Below, piece by piece: positions 8,600-16,647 of a stretch of DNA of 64,000 nucleotides (the first letter of the stretch is position 1; every line of letters starts with the position of its first letter). A program made the position numbers and the translations under genes. The stretch comes from Proteocatella sp041738345 (lineage in GTDB: Bacteria; Bacillota; Clostridia; Peptostreptococcales; Filifactoraceae), in the NCBI GenBank assembly GCA_041738345.1, contig JBGSPX010000006.1, positions 1 through 64,000 of the forward strand, written 5' to 3'. The notes below the pieces were generated by a model that saw nothing but the letters and a program-made list of their open reading frames with translations, made no database searches and had not been told where the DNA came from.

Positions 8600-10096
8600 A
8601 TGGGCGAAATTGATTATAAATTATTATTTCTAGGAATATTATTTTTTATTATATTAATTACATTTGGCATTTTGGGAAACTACAATTTAAAAAAACTGAA
8701 TAAAATATTAGATACTAAGGACAAGGAGCTGTCATCGCTAAAAGATAAGCTTTTAGAAAGTGAAGCATTGTATAAATCCATACTTAGTGCATCTCCAGAT
8801 GCAGTGACAGTAATTGATGCAAATGGAAAAATTGTTATGGCGTCAGCTTCTGCAAAAAAGATATTTGGAGTTGAAAATGAAGCGATTGTGGGAAGAAATG
8901 TAATGGATTTTATTGCTACAGAACATCATGAAAGACTGATTTTTAATATAAAAAAATTATTGATGGGAGAAAACACAGGGGCGAATGAATATGAGGCAGT
9001 ACACAGTGACGGACATAAATTTGTAGTTGAAATTAATAGTGAGGTTGTGCTAGGGAATGCAAGTGATGGAAGAAAAATACTTTCAGTTATAAGAGACATT
9101 ACAGATAGAAGGTTATCAGATGAGTTAATAAAAAATAAAGAAGCGAAGTATAGAATGCTCGTAAAAGAACTTGAAGAAAAAAATAATATATTGAATAAAA
9201 TTGCAACAAATGATAAACTTACAGGCATAAAAAACCGATATTATTTTGACAAAAGAGTTATAGAAGAAATAAGTGTGTCAGATAGATATTCTACTCCACT
9301 GTCAATGCTTGTATTTGATTTGGACAATTTCAAGGATGTAAATGATAGTTTTGGGCATGATGTTGGCGACAGGGTGCTTATAAATATTGCAGATAAAATA
9401 ACACGTCTTATGAGAAAATCGGATACTTTTGCCAGATGGGGTGGTGAAGAATTTGTGATTTTAATGACACATACAAATTTGGAAGGAGCAATAATTGCTG
9501 CGGAAAAAATAAGAAGAGAGGCAGAAAGTGTATACCATATAGGAGTAGGAAAAGTTACTATAAGTATAGGTGTCGCAGAACGGCATAAGGATGAAACGCT
9601 TGATTTATGGTTTAAAAGAGCAGATAGGGCACTTTATAGAGCGAAAAAAGAAGGTAGAAATAGAGTTTGCTCAGATACAGAAGAGGCAAATCAGATATTT
9701 GTAGATATTAAGTGGCAAGAAAGTTGGAATAGTGGTCATAAGGAGATTGATTTTCAACACCAGAAGCTTTTAAATATAGTTAATTCAATAATTGAAATAA
9801 TATTCAAGGAAAAAGATGAGAAATCATTAGAAATAAAACTTCTGGAACTTTTGGATCATATAGAGTATCATTTTGAATATGAAGAAAGTGTACTTCGGGA
9901 AATGGGTTATGAGAATTCAGATCAGCATAGAAAAATTCATAAAAAATTACTTACAAAAGCAGATGAATTGATAGATAAGTATAGAAGACATGAGGACAGT
10001 ATGAAGTTCTCGGATATTTTTGAGTTTATAGTAGGGGATGTTATAGTGGAGCATTTAGTAAAAGAGGATTCGAAGTTTTTTGAGTGCTTCAAATAA
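8600..10096 (+). CDS. membrane PAS-GGDEF-hemerythrin diguanylate cyclase
   Basis: The start at 8600 follows AGTGAGGG; an upstream in-frame ATG at 8534 has no site. The 498-aa protein has one membrane helix (about 8-28), a short coiled coil, a PAS domain (about 55-175), a GGDEF domain with GGEEF at 281-285 and an intact RxxD product-inhibition site (RKSD 272-275), then a C-terminal hemerythrin domain (about 371-498) with His387, HFEYE, HRKIH and HLVKED. It is expected to make c-di-GMP under control of O2 or di-iron redox state. Vibrio Bhr-DGC has hemerythrin at the N-terminus; here it is at the C-terminus. It is followed 21 bases later by an EAL-HDOD gene. Confidence 0.92.
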   Translation: MGEIDYKLLFLGILFFIILITFGILGNYNLKKLNKILDTKDKELSSLKDKLLESEALYKSILSASPDAVTVIDANGKIVMASASAKKIFGVENEAIVGRNVMDFIATEHHERLIFNIKKLLMGENTGANEYEAVHSDGHKFVVEINSEVVLGNASDGRKILSVIRDITDRRLSDELIKNKEAKYRMLVKELEEKNNILNKIATNDKLTGIKNRYYFDKRVIEEISVSDRYSTPLSMLVFDLDNFKDVNDSFGHDVGDRVLINIADKITRLMRKSDTFARWGGEEFVILMTHTNLEGAIIAAEKIRREAESVYHIGVGKVTISIGVAERHKDETLDLWFKRADRALYRAKKEGRNRVCSDTEEANQIFVDIKWQESWNSGHKEIDFQHQKLLNIVNSIIEIIFKEKDEKSLEIKLLELLDHIEYHFEYEESVLREMGYENSDQHRKIHKKLLTKADELIDKYRRHEDSMKFSDIFEFIVGDVIVEHLVKEDSKFFECFK

Positions 10097-10117
10097 TAAT
10101 TTATGGGAGGGGATAGT

Positions 10118-11326
10118 TTGTACATCGCAAGACAGCCAATATTTAATATAGACAAAAAACTTTATGGATACGAGCTTTTATTTAGAAATAAACAGGAATC
10201 TAAATTGTTTAGCAAAGAGGTATCATCTACAGTTGCTACGGCAACTGTAATAGATGGCCTTTTTGAGGTAGGGATAGATAATATTGTAGATGGGAAATGT
10301 GCGTTTGTTAACTTTGATTATGAATTTTTAATGTCTGAAGCAGTAGAACTTATTAACCCTAAAAATCTAATAATAGAGGTATTAGAGGATGTTGCTGTTG
10401 ATCAAGCGCTTTTGAATAGACTCAAATATTTAAAATCAAAGGGATATCAAATAGCACTCGATGATTTTGTAGAAGACTATAAAACCTATTTACTAACACC
10501 TGTTGCGGATATTATAAAATACGACTTAATGGAAACTCCGCTAAAAGAAATAAAAAAGGATGTAGAAAGGGCGCTTAGAGATAAAAAAATATTATTAGCT
10601 GAAAAGATTGAAACTAAAGAAGAATTTATAATGGCCAAGAAAATGGGATTTCATCTCTTTCAAGGGTTTTTCTTTTTTAAACCAAGTATAATCGCTAAAT
10701 CAAATGATAAAAAAAGCGTAAAAGGACAATATTGTAGGATATTACAAGAACTTCACAAAGAAGAACCTTCTTATCAGGCGTTGGCACAAATAATAGAAAC
10801 TGATATAAATCTAGCATACCGATTTATGAGAGTAGTAAGTCATAAGCAGACAGAGGAACCAATATGCTCGATAAAAAGTTCACTTGTGTATATGGGTTTA
10901 AAAGAACTAGAGCGTTGGATAAATGTACTTATGTTAAGAGATTTATCTTCAGATAAACCTATGGCAATAATGAATTTGTCTTTAGTTCGAGCTAAATTTA
11001 GTGAATATATATCGGATAATAGCAGATATAGGAAGCGAAAACTTGAAATTTCGATAATGTGTTTACTTAGTGTATTAGATGCTATACTTGATATGCCTAT
11101 GAATGAAGCTCTAGAAGATTTATCGCTTTCAGAAGATGTAAAAGAAGCACTTGTAAATAGGACGGGAATACTATCACCTGTTTTTGAATTGGTATGTGCT
11201 TATGAAGGTGCCGATTGGGAAAAGGTAAATGAATTATCTAGTGAAATAGGACTTGATGAAGATGTAATAATGAATGGTTATTTTGAGGCGCTAAAGTGGG
11301 CAAGTGAAATTATGGATATAAGCTAA
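10118..11326 (+). CDS. EAL-HDOD signalling protein (YuxH/CdgJ type)
   Basis: The start is a TTG at 10118, because GGGAGGGG (about 10106-10112) is spaced correctly before it and the protein then begins YIARQPIFN, the usual N-terminus of this family; an ATG at 10103 lies within the ribosome site. The 402-aa protein has a degenerate EAL domain (YELLFR, ALDDF, LFQGFFFFKP) followed by an HDOD domain (about 200-400). Known members bind partners and often lack phosphodiesterase activity. It is almost certainly co-transcribed with the upstream PAS-GGDEF-hemerythrin gene and may read out or tune its c-di-GMP signal. Confidence 0.88.
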   Translation: MYIARQPIFNIDKKLYGYELLFRNKQESKLFSKEVSSTVATATVIDGLFEVGIDNIVDGKCAFVNFDYEFLMSEAVELINPKNLIIEVLEDVAVDQALLNRLKYLKSKGYQIALDDFVEDYKTYLLTPVADIIKYDLMETPLKEIKKDVERALRDKKILLAEKIETKEEFIMAKKMGFHLFQGFFFFKPSIIAKSNDKKSVKGQYCRILQELHKEEPSYQALAQIIETDINLAYRFMRVVSHKQTEEPICSIKSSLVYMGLKELERWINVLMLRDLSSDKPMAIMNLSLVRAKFSEYISDNSRYRKRKLEISIMCLLSVLDAILDMPMNEALEDLSLSEDVKEALVNRTGILSPVFELVCAYEGADWEKVNELSSEIGLDEDVIMNGYFEALKWASEIMDIS

Positions 11327-11337
11327 ACTACATAAAA

Positions 11338-11411
11338 AAATATGCTTTGTTTGCAAGAAAACACTTGCAAATATAAAAATGTAGTCGTACAATATACAAG
11401 AGAGCATATTT
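11338..11411 (+). promoter_or_regulatory. tdh promoter embedded in nested inverted repeats
   Basis: TTGCAA (11365-11370), a 17-bp spacer and TACAAT (11388-11393) make a good promoter for tdh. A perfect inverted repeat, TTTGCAAG-N6-CTTGCAAA (11350-11371), covers the -35. An outer 9-bp repeat, AAATATGCT (11338-11346) and AGCATATTT (11403-11411), encloses the whole promoter. There is no T-run, so operators are more likely than a terminator. Confidence 0.5.
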
Positions 11412-11493
11412 ACTTAGAAATCAAAAACAAAGACATAAATTAGTAAATGCTGTGAAACTATTGAATTTTTGTAAAATGTAGGAGGAAATATTA

Positions 11494-12528
11494 ATGGAAA
11501 TGATGAAGGCACTTGTAAAGAAGTACCCAGAAAAAGGACTTTGGCTTGAAGAGGTAGAAAAACCACAGGCAAAAGAAGGAGAAGTACTTATAAAAATTCA
11601 CAAGACAGCTATCTGTGGAACAGACGTTCATATATATAATTGGGATGAGTGGTCTCAAGCTACAATTCCAGTACCGATGACTATAGGACATGAATTTGTA
11701 GGAGAAATCGTAGAACTTGGTAAAGGCGTAAAAGGATATCAGGTAGGAGATTTAGTATCTGGAGAAGGTCACATAGTATGTGGAAAATGTAGAAACTGTC
11801 TTGGCGGAAGACAACATCTATGTAAGCACACTCAAGGTATTGGAGTAAATAGAACTGGTATATTTGCAGAGTATGCAGCGATTCCAGCTTCAAATATTTG
11901 GCTTTGCGACAAGAGCATACCAGAAGAGTTATTAAGTATATTTGACCCATTTGGTAATGCAACACATACTGCACTTTCATATGATCTTCTTGGAGAAGAT
12001 GTGCTTATAACAGGCGCAGGTCCAATAGGAATAATGGCAGCAGCAATAGCTAAGCATGCAGGCGCAAGACACATTGTAATAACTGATATAAATGAATATA
12101 GATTAAATCTTGCACTTAAAATGGGTGCAACTAGAGCAGTAAACGTAGCTAAAGAAAAACTTGAAGATGTTGTAGCTGAGCTAGGAATGAAAGAAGGCTT
12201 TGATGTAGGTCTTGAAATGTCAGGAAATGGAGCTGCCTTTAACTCTATGATAAACAATATGGTTAATGGTGGAAAGATAGCTATGCTAGGAATCCAAGGA
12301 CCTGGAACTCATGTAGATTGGAATAAGATAGTATTTAATGGTCTATTCTTAAAAGGAATCTATGGAAGAGAAATGTATGAGACTTGGTACAAAATGCAAG
12401 CTATGCTTCAGTCAGGCTTAGATTTATCGCCAATAGTTACTCACCAGTTCCACTATACTGAATTTGAAAAAGGCTTTGAAGCTATGATATCAGGAAACTC
12501 AGGAAAAGTTGTGCTTAACTGGATATAG
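11494..12528 (+). CDS. tdh: L-threonine 3-dehydrogenase
   Basis: Zinc-dependent, NAD-linked oxidation of L-threonine to 2-amino-3-oxobutyrate. The 344-aa protein is a medium-chain dehydrogenase: catalytic zinc ligands Cys41 (ICGTD) and His66-Glu67 (GHE), structural zinc cysteines 96, 99, 102 and 110, and a Rossmann GAGPIG motif near 170. AGGAGG precedes the ATG. The next gene is kbl, whose enzyme takes the unstable product, so the pair converts threonine to glycine and acetyl-CoA. In a Stickland fermenter the glycine would feed glycine reductase. The nested repeats over the promoter suggest regulated expression. Confidence 0.95.
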   Translation: MEMMKALVKKYPEKGLWLEEVEKPQAKEGEVLIKIHKTAICGTDVHIYNWDEWSQATIPVPMTIGHEFVGEIVELGKGVKGYQVGDLVSGEGHIVCGKCRNCLGGRQHLCKHTQGIGVNRTGIFAEYAAIPASNIWLCDKSIPEELLSIFDPFGNATHTALSYDLLGEDVLITGAGPIGIMAAAIAKHAGARHIVITDINEYRLNLALKMGATRAVNVAKEKLEDVVAELGMKEGFDVGLEMSGNGAAFNSMINNMVNGGKIAMLGIQGPGTHVDWNKIVFNGLFLKGIYGREMYETWYKMQAMLQSGLDLSPIVTHQFHYTEFEKGFEAMISGNSGKVVLNWI

Positions 12529-12565
12529 TTGTTTTTAACTAGATATATTTTGCGTAACTAGATAT
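12516..12565 (+). repeat. three direct repeats TAACTRGATAT at the tdh-kbl junction
   Basis: TAACTGGATAT (12516-12526), TAACTAGATAT (12536-12546) and TAACTAGATAT (12555-12565) recur at 20- and 19-base spacing. The first is the last codons of tdh and the last abuts the kbl ribosome site. This looks like local duplication of the tdh 3' end, or a binding array. Confidence 0.6.
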
Positions 12566-12576
12566 TAGGAGGAAAT

Positions 12577-13767
12577 ATGTACAAATCAGCAATGGAAATT
12601 TACAAATCTCAACTTCAGGAGATTAAAGATGCAGGACTTTGGAAAGACGAAAGAATAATAACTACACCTCAAAAGAGTGTAATAGATACAACAAAAGTAA
12701 ACAATGTTATAAACATGTGTGCGAATAACTACCTTGGACTTTCAAACAACCAAGATGTAATTCAAGCAGCAAAGGATAGCTACGACAAATGGGGCTTTGG
12801 ACTTTCTTCAGTACGTTTTATATGCGGAACTCAAGGAATACACAAGCAACTTGAAGATAAGATTTCTGAATTCTTAGGAATGGAAGATACAATACTTTAC
12901 TCTTCATGTTTTGATGCAAATGGAGGACTTTTTGAGACTATCACAACTGAAGATGATGCAATAATCTCAGATGCACTTAACCATGCTTCAATCATAGATG
13001 GAGTAAGACTTTCAAAAGCTAAGAGATATAGATATGCTAACAATGATATGGCAGATCTTGAAGCTCAACTTAAGCAAGCAGATGCTGATGGTGCAAGACT
13101 TAAGCTTATCGCAACTGACGGAGTTTTCTCAATGGACGGAATAATAGCTGACCTTGATAAAATCTGTGATTTAGCTGATAAATATAATGCTCTTGTAATG
13201 GTAGATGATTCTCATGCAGTAGGATTCGTAGGAAAAACTGGAAGAGGAACTCATGAGTACAGAAACTGTATGGACAGAGTAGACATCATAACAGGAACAC
13301 TAGGAAAAGCATTAGGTGGCGCGAGTGGTGGATACACTTCAGGAAGAAAAGAAATAATCGACCTTCTTAGACAACGTTCAAGACCATACCTATTCTCAAA
13401 TACATTAGCACCAGCAATTGCAGGCGCTACTATAAAAGTGCTTGATATGCTTATGGAAAGTACAGAGCTTAGAGACAAAGTTGAAGCTAACACTAAATAC
13501 TTCAGAGCAGAAATCAAAAAGATTGGTCTAGAAGTAATAGAGTCAGAGCATCCAATATGTCCAGTAATGCTTGGAGATGCAGTTCTTGCTCAGAAATTTG
13601 CTGAGAAGATGCTTGAAAAAGGCGTATATGTGGTAGGTTTCTTCTTCCCAGTAGTTCCAAAAGGAAAAGCTAGAATAAGAACTCAGATATCAGCAGGTCA
13701 TTCAAGAGAAGATCTAGATAGAGCACTTAAAGCATTCAAAGAAACTAAAGAAGAATTAGGATTATAA
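12577..13767 (+). CDS. kbl: glycine C-acetyltransferase (2-amino-3-ketobutyrate CoA ligase)
   Basis: PLP enzyme of the alpha-oxoamine synthase family, cleaving 2-amino-3-oxobutyrate with CoA to glycine and acetyl-CoA. The 396-aa protein has the PLP-binding lysine at 244 in TLGKALGG, the NNYLG motif near the N-terminus, DDSHAVGF, and the conserved C-terminal RTQISAGHS. AGGAGG precedes the ATG. Pairing with tdh separates it from BioF or HemA homologues. It ends at a strong bidirectional terminator. Confidence 0.95.
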   Translation: MYKSAMEIYKSQLQEIKDAGLWKDERIITTPQKSVIDTTKVNNVINMCANNYLGLSNNQDVIQAAKDSYDKWGFGLSSVRFICGTQGIHKQLEDKISEFLGMEDTILYSSCFDANGGLFETITTEDDAIISDALNHASIIDGVRLSKAKRYRYANNDMADLEAQLKQADADGARLKLIATDGVFSMDGIIADLDKICDLADKYNALVMVDDSHAVGFVGKTGRGTHEYRNCMDRVDIITGTLGKALGGASGGYTSGRKEIIDLLRQRSRPYLFSNTLAPAIAGATIKVLDMLMESTELRDKVEANTKYFRAEIKKIGLEVIESEHPICPVMLGDAVLAQKFAEKMLEKGVYVVGFFFPVVPKGKARIRTQISAGHSREDLDRALKAFKETKEELGL

Positions 13768-13790
13768 TATCTAAAAATAATTCAAATAAA

Positions 13791-13820
13791 AAAAGGATTC
13801 GGCATTTGCTGAATCCTTTT
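13791..13820. terminator. bidirectional terminator, kbl / phaJ
   Basis: AAAAGGATTC (13791-13800) and GAATCCTTTT (13811-13820) form a perfect 10-bp stem with a 10-nt loop. A-rich sequence on the left gives the T-tail for the minus strand. Confidence 0.85.
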
Positions 13821-13841
13821 AAAATACATTTTATTTAACTA

Positions 13842-14252
13842 TTATCTTGGAGGTAGCACTAGGGCTTTACCATCAACTACAATTTCATCATTTTGATTGT
13901 AGCATATAGTTTGAAGCATAACGCGACCTTTTTCAAGTTTTTCAATTACGGTAACTTGAGCTCTGATAGTATCTCCTATTCTTACCGCCTTTACAAATTC
14001 TAAGTCTTGTTTTAGGTAGATAGTTCCTGTGCCAGGAAGTTTAGTGCCTATTACCGTAGAAATAAGGCTACCAGTAAGCATTCCATGGACAATTCTTCCA
14101 CCAAATTTAGTTTGCATAGATTCACGTTCGTTTATATGAGCGGGATTAAAATCCCCAGTTATTCCAGAAAAAAGATATACATCACTCTCTGAAAGAGTTT
14201 TTTCAAAACAATCCGTATCTCCAATATTTAAAAGTTCATAAGTTTTACCCAT
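13842..14252 (-). CDS. phaJ: MaoC-like (R)-specific enoyl-CoA hydratase
   Basis: The 136-aa hot-dog fold protein has the hydratase-2 motif with Asp34 and His39 (GDFNPAH) followed by the FGGRIVHGML helix. This family hydrates trans-2-enoyl-CoA to (R)-3-hydroxyacyl-CoA, the substrate of polyhydroxyalkanoate synthase. The gene follows phaC by 11 bases on the same strand, which supports the PhaJ role over a general MaoC function. With it the cell could build polymer without an NADPH acetoacetyl-CoA reductase gene nearby; none is seen in the window. Confidence 0.82.
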   Translation of the reverse strand: MGKTYELLNIGDTDCFEKTLSESDVYLFSGITGDFNPAHINERESMQTKFGGRIVHGMLTGSLISTVIGTKLPGTGTIYLKQDLEFVKAVRIGDTIRAQVTVIEKLEKGRVMLQTICYNQNDEIVVDGKALVLPPR

Positions 14253-14263
14253 TAAATCTCCTC

Positions 14264-15352
14264 CTAGCTGTGGCTTAAAATCCAGTCTGATATTTTTGGT
14301 GCGATATCCTTTTGAGATTTAGAGCTGACATACATTCCGATATGGCCTACATTAAAAGATACCACTTCTACGTCTTTAGAGCCTACCAAATCTGCAAGCG
14401 GTTTGCTAGAAGAAGCAGGTACAAGATGGTCGTATTCAGCATACACATCAAGTACAGGCATAGTTATATTTTTTAGATTTACTTTTTTATCACCAATTAC
14501 AAGCTCGTTTTTAGCAAGCTTATTTTCTTTATATAAGTCATTTACAAACTGTCTTATAGTTTCACCAGCTTGGTCAGGACTGTCAAAAATCCAGCTTTCC
14601 ATTCTAATGAAGTTTTGTAAAAACTCTTTATTATGCATTTGCTCTGTTAGGCCTACGTATTTATCAAGCGTAAGCGATAGCGGTTTTAGAATAAGATAAC
14701 TAGAGTTCATTACTTCACCTGGAATTACACCAAAGGCATCTACTAGCTTATCTATATTCATAAACTTACTCCATGCAAACAGTAGCGTGTCATTATTTGA
14801 GAACTCAATAGGTGTTACCATAGTAACCATACTGTTAACCTTTTCAGGGTTAAGGGCACAGTAGATTGTAGTAAAGGTACCACCTTGGCAAACGCCAAGC
14901 ATATTTATTTTATCTACTTTGGCACGATCTCTTACTATATCAACGCAAGTATCCATATAATCATTTATATAATCGTCCATAGTAAGATACTTATCTTGTG
15001 CAGTAGGGTATCCCCAGTCTATTATATATACATCCAGACCTTGGTCAAGGAAGGATTTTATAACACTTCTATCAGGTTGAATATCCATCATATACTGACG
15101 GTTAACTAGTGCATAAGTTATAAGCACCGGTATTTTACAACCTTTTTTCTTTAGTGGTTTATAGTGGAAGAGCTTCATCTTATCTTCACTGTAAACAACC
15201 TCTTTTTCTAATTGGTCAGATTTAATGCTTTCTTTTTCAATCTCGGCCATATTTTTAAGTCCTTTTAGCATTTGAGACTGAAACTCCATCATTTCAGCCA
15301 TTGACTTCTTAAAGTCAAAACCATTATTAAAATTAAACCCCATATTTTCCAT
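14264..15352 (-). CDS. phaC: class III polyhydroxyalkanoate synthase subunit PhaC
   Basis: Polymerises (R)-3-hydroxyacyl-CoA at granule surfaces. The 362-aa alpha/beta hydrolase has the lipase-like box GVCQGG with nucleophile Cys155, catalytic Asp308 (YAEYDH) and His337 (VGHIGM), and lacks the long N-terminal domain of class I enzymes. That length and the adjacent phaE define class III. GGAGG lies 10 bases before the ATG, inside the phaE stop region, so translation is probably coupled. The order phaE-phaC-phaJ is one operon on this strand. Confidence 0.93.
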   Translation of the reverse strand: MENMGFNFNNGFDFKKSMAEMMEFQSQMLKGLKNMAEIEKESIKSDQLEKEVVYSEDKMKLFHYKPLKKKGCKIPVLITYALVNRQYMMDIQPDRSVIKSFLDQGLDVYIIDWGYPTAQDKYLTMDDYINDYMDTCVDIVRDRAKVDKINMLGVCQGGTFTTIYCALNPEKVNSMVTMVTPIEFSNNDTLLFAWSKFMNIDKLVDAFGVIPGEVMNSSYLILKPLSLTLDKYVGLTEQMHNKEFLQNFIRMESWIFDSPDQAGETIRQFVNDLYKENKLAKNELVIGDKKVNLKNITMPVLDVYAEYDHLVPASSSKPLADLVGSKDVEVVSFNVGHIGMYVSSKSQKDIAPKISDWILSHS

Positions 15353-15357
15353 TTAAA

Positions 15358-16548
15358 TTATACCTCCGCCTTTTTTGACATACTTTTTTTAAAGTCTGCG
15401 AAATCTTTTTCTAAAGAGCTAAGTTTACTTACTTCCTTACGAAGTGAATCAAGTTCATCAGACATAGCGCTTAAACTAGCAACTTCAGCTTTTAGAGATT
15501 TGATTTCTTTTCTTTGATTGTAGGCAGTTTGATAAAGGCTATCCATATCTTCTTTTGAAGGAAGTGGAAGTACTTTAAGGTATAGTCCTGCAAGTTTATC
15601 AAATTTTATTTTAAAATCACAGTATTTTTCTGCCACTCCACAATAAATTTTTGAAAACTCCTCTGTACCAAATAGATTAACTAAGTTATTTTCATTAATA
15701 TCTAGCCATAGGTCGTAGAACTCTTTAAAAGTTTTAGGCTGTTTATCTTCGTTCATAAGATTAGAATACTTATCAACTAAAACCTCCATAGATTCTGAGA
15801 AAACTTTGTATACAAGGGCAATAAGCTCATTATAGATGTTTACGAATTGAACATAAGAATCAATACCTTGCATTTGAGCTTCTATATTATCTTTGTAAAG
15901 TCCAAAACTTGACATATTAAGCACTTGTCCAAAAGAATTTTTATAAGCCTCGTTCATCATATTAAAGTATTCCTTCATAGCATCAGGATTTCCTGACATC
16001 ATACGTTTATAGATATCTTGGAAGTCAGTTGCGGTATCAGACCAAGGCATGCTCAATTTATCAAAAAAGCCTAGATAACTTTTAGAAAGTTCCATATATT
16101 GATCCATAGCAGGTGCGTATTCACCAAGTGCAGATGCTTTTAGCAAACTGCCTACAGTATCCATATAGGTTTCTCTATAATCCTTGCAAAAATTGATTAT
16201 TTTTTCAGGAGAGTCATAAGGTGCTGCCTGCATTACTTTAGACCAAAATTCGAATAATGAATTGTAAACAGCGGTGCTTCCAAGTAATTTTTTGAAAATA
16301 GCTTTTTGTTCATCTAAGTTAAATACACCATTTCCAAATGACTTAGCCCATTCTTCTGAACCATACATTTTTCCAAAACTATCTGTCCAGTTTTTAAAAA
16401 TCTCATCTCTTTCACCGTAAATTCTTTCAAAATTATCAGTAAATGCTTTTGCGTTTCCGCCTGAAGTTTCATACATTTTCTTCATTCCATCAGACCAAGT
16501 TTTCATAGCTTGATTTGGGTCAAACATATTGTTCCACATACTAAACAT
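15358..16548 (-). CDS. phaE: polyhydroxyalkanoate synthase subunit PhaE
   Basis: PhaE is the non-catalytic partner of PhaC in class III synthases. The 396-aa protein is rich in helices and aromatic residues, begins with a Trp/Phe-rich segment (MFSMWNNMFDPN) and ends in a coiled coil with heptad Leu/Ser spacing (about 345-390). The segment around 130-330 matches the PhaE family pattern as I know it, with repeated tryptophans such as FWSKV, SMPWSDT and LWLDI. It is 5 bases before phaC. A GGGGG site precedes the ATG. The 99 bases separating it from metH hold only weak promoter-like sequences, so read-through from metH is possible. Confidence 0.85.
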   Translation of the reverse strand: MFSMWNNMFDPNQAMKTWSDGMKKMYETSGGNAKAFTDNFERIYGERDEIFKNWTDSFGKMYGSEEWAKSFGNGVFNLDEQKAIFKKLLGSTAVYNSLFEFWSKVMQAAPYDSPEKIINFCKDYRETYMDTVGSLLKASALGEYAPAMDQYMELSKSYLGFFDKLSMPWSDTATDFQDIYKRMMSGNPDAMKEYFNMMNEAYKNSFGQVLNMSSFGLYKDNIEAQMQGIDSYVQFVNIYNELIALVYKVFSESMEVLVDKYSNLMNEDKQPKTFKEFYDLWLDINENNLVNLFGTEEFSKIYCGVAEKYCDFKIKFDKLAGLYLKVLPLPSKEDMDSLYQTAYNQRKEIKSLKAEVASLSAMSDELDSLRKEVSKLSSLEKDFADFKKSMSKKAEV

Positions 16549-16647
16549 TTTAATTACCCCCTAAAATAATTTTCATAAATTCAACGAATCTTATATACCC
16601 TCAAAACAATAGATTTAAACACAAAAGTCAAAAAATAAGGAAAAATT

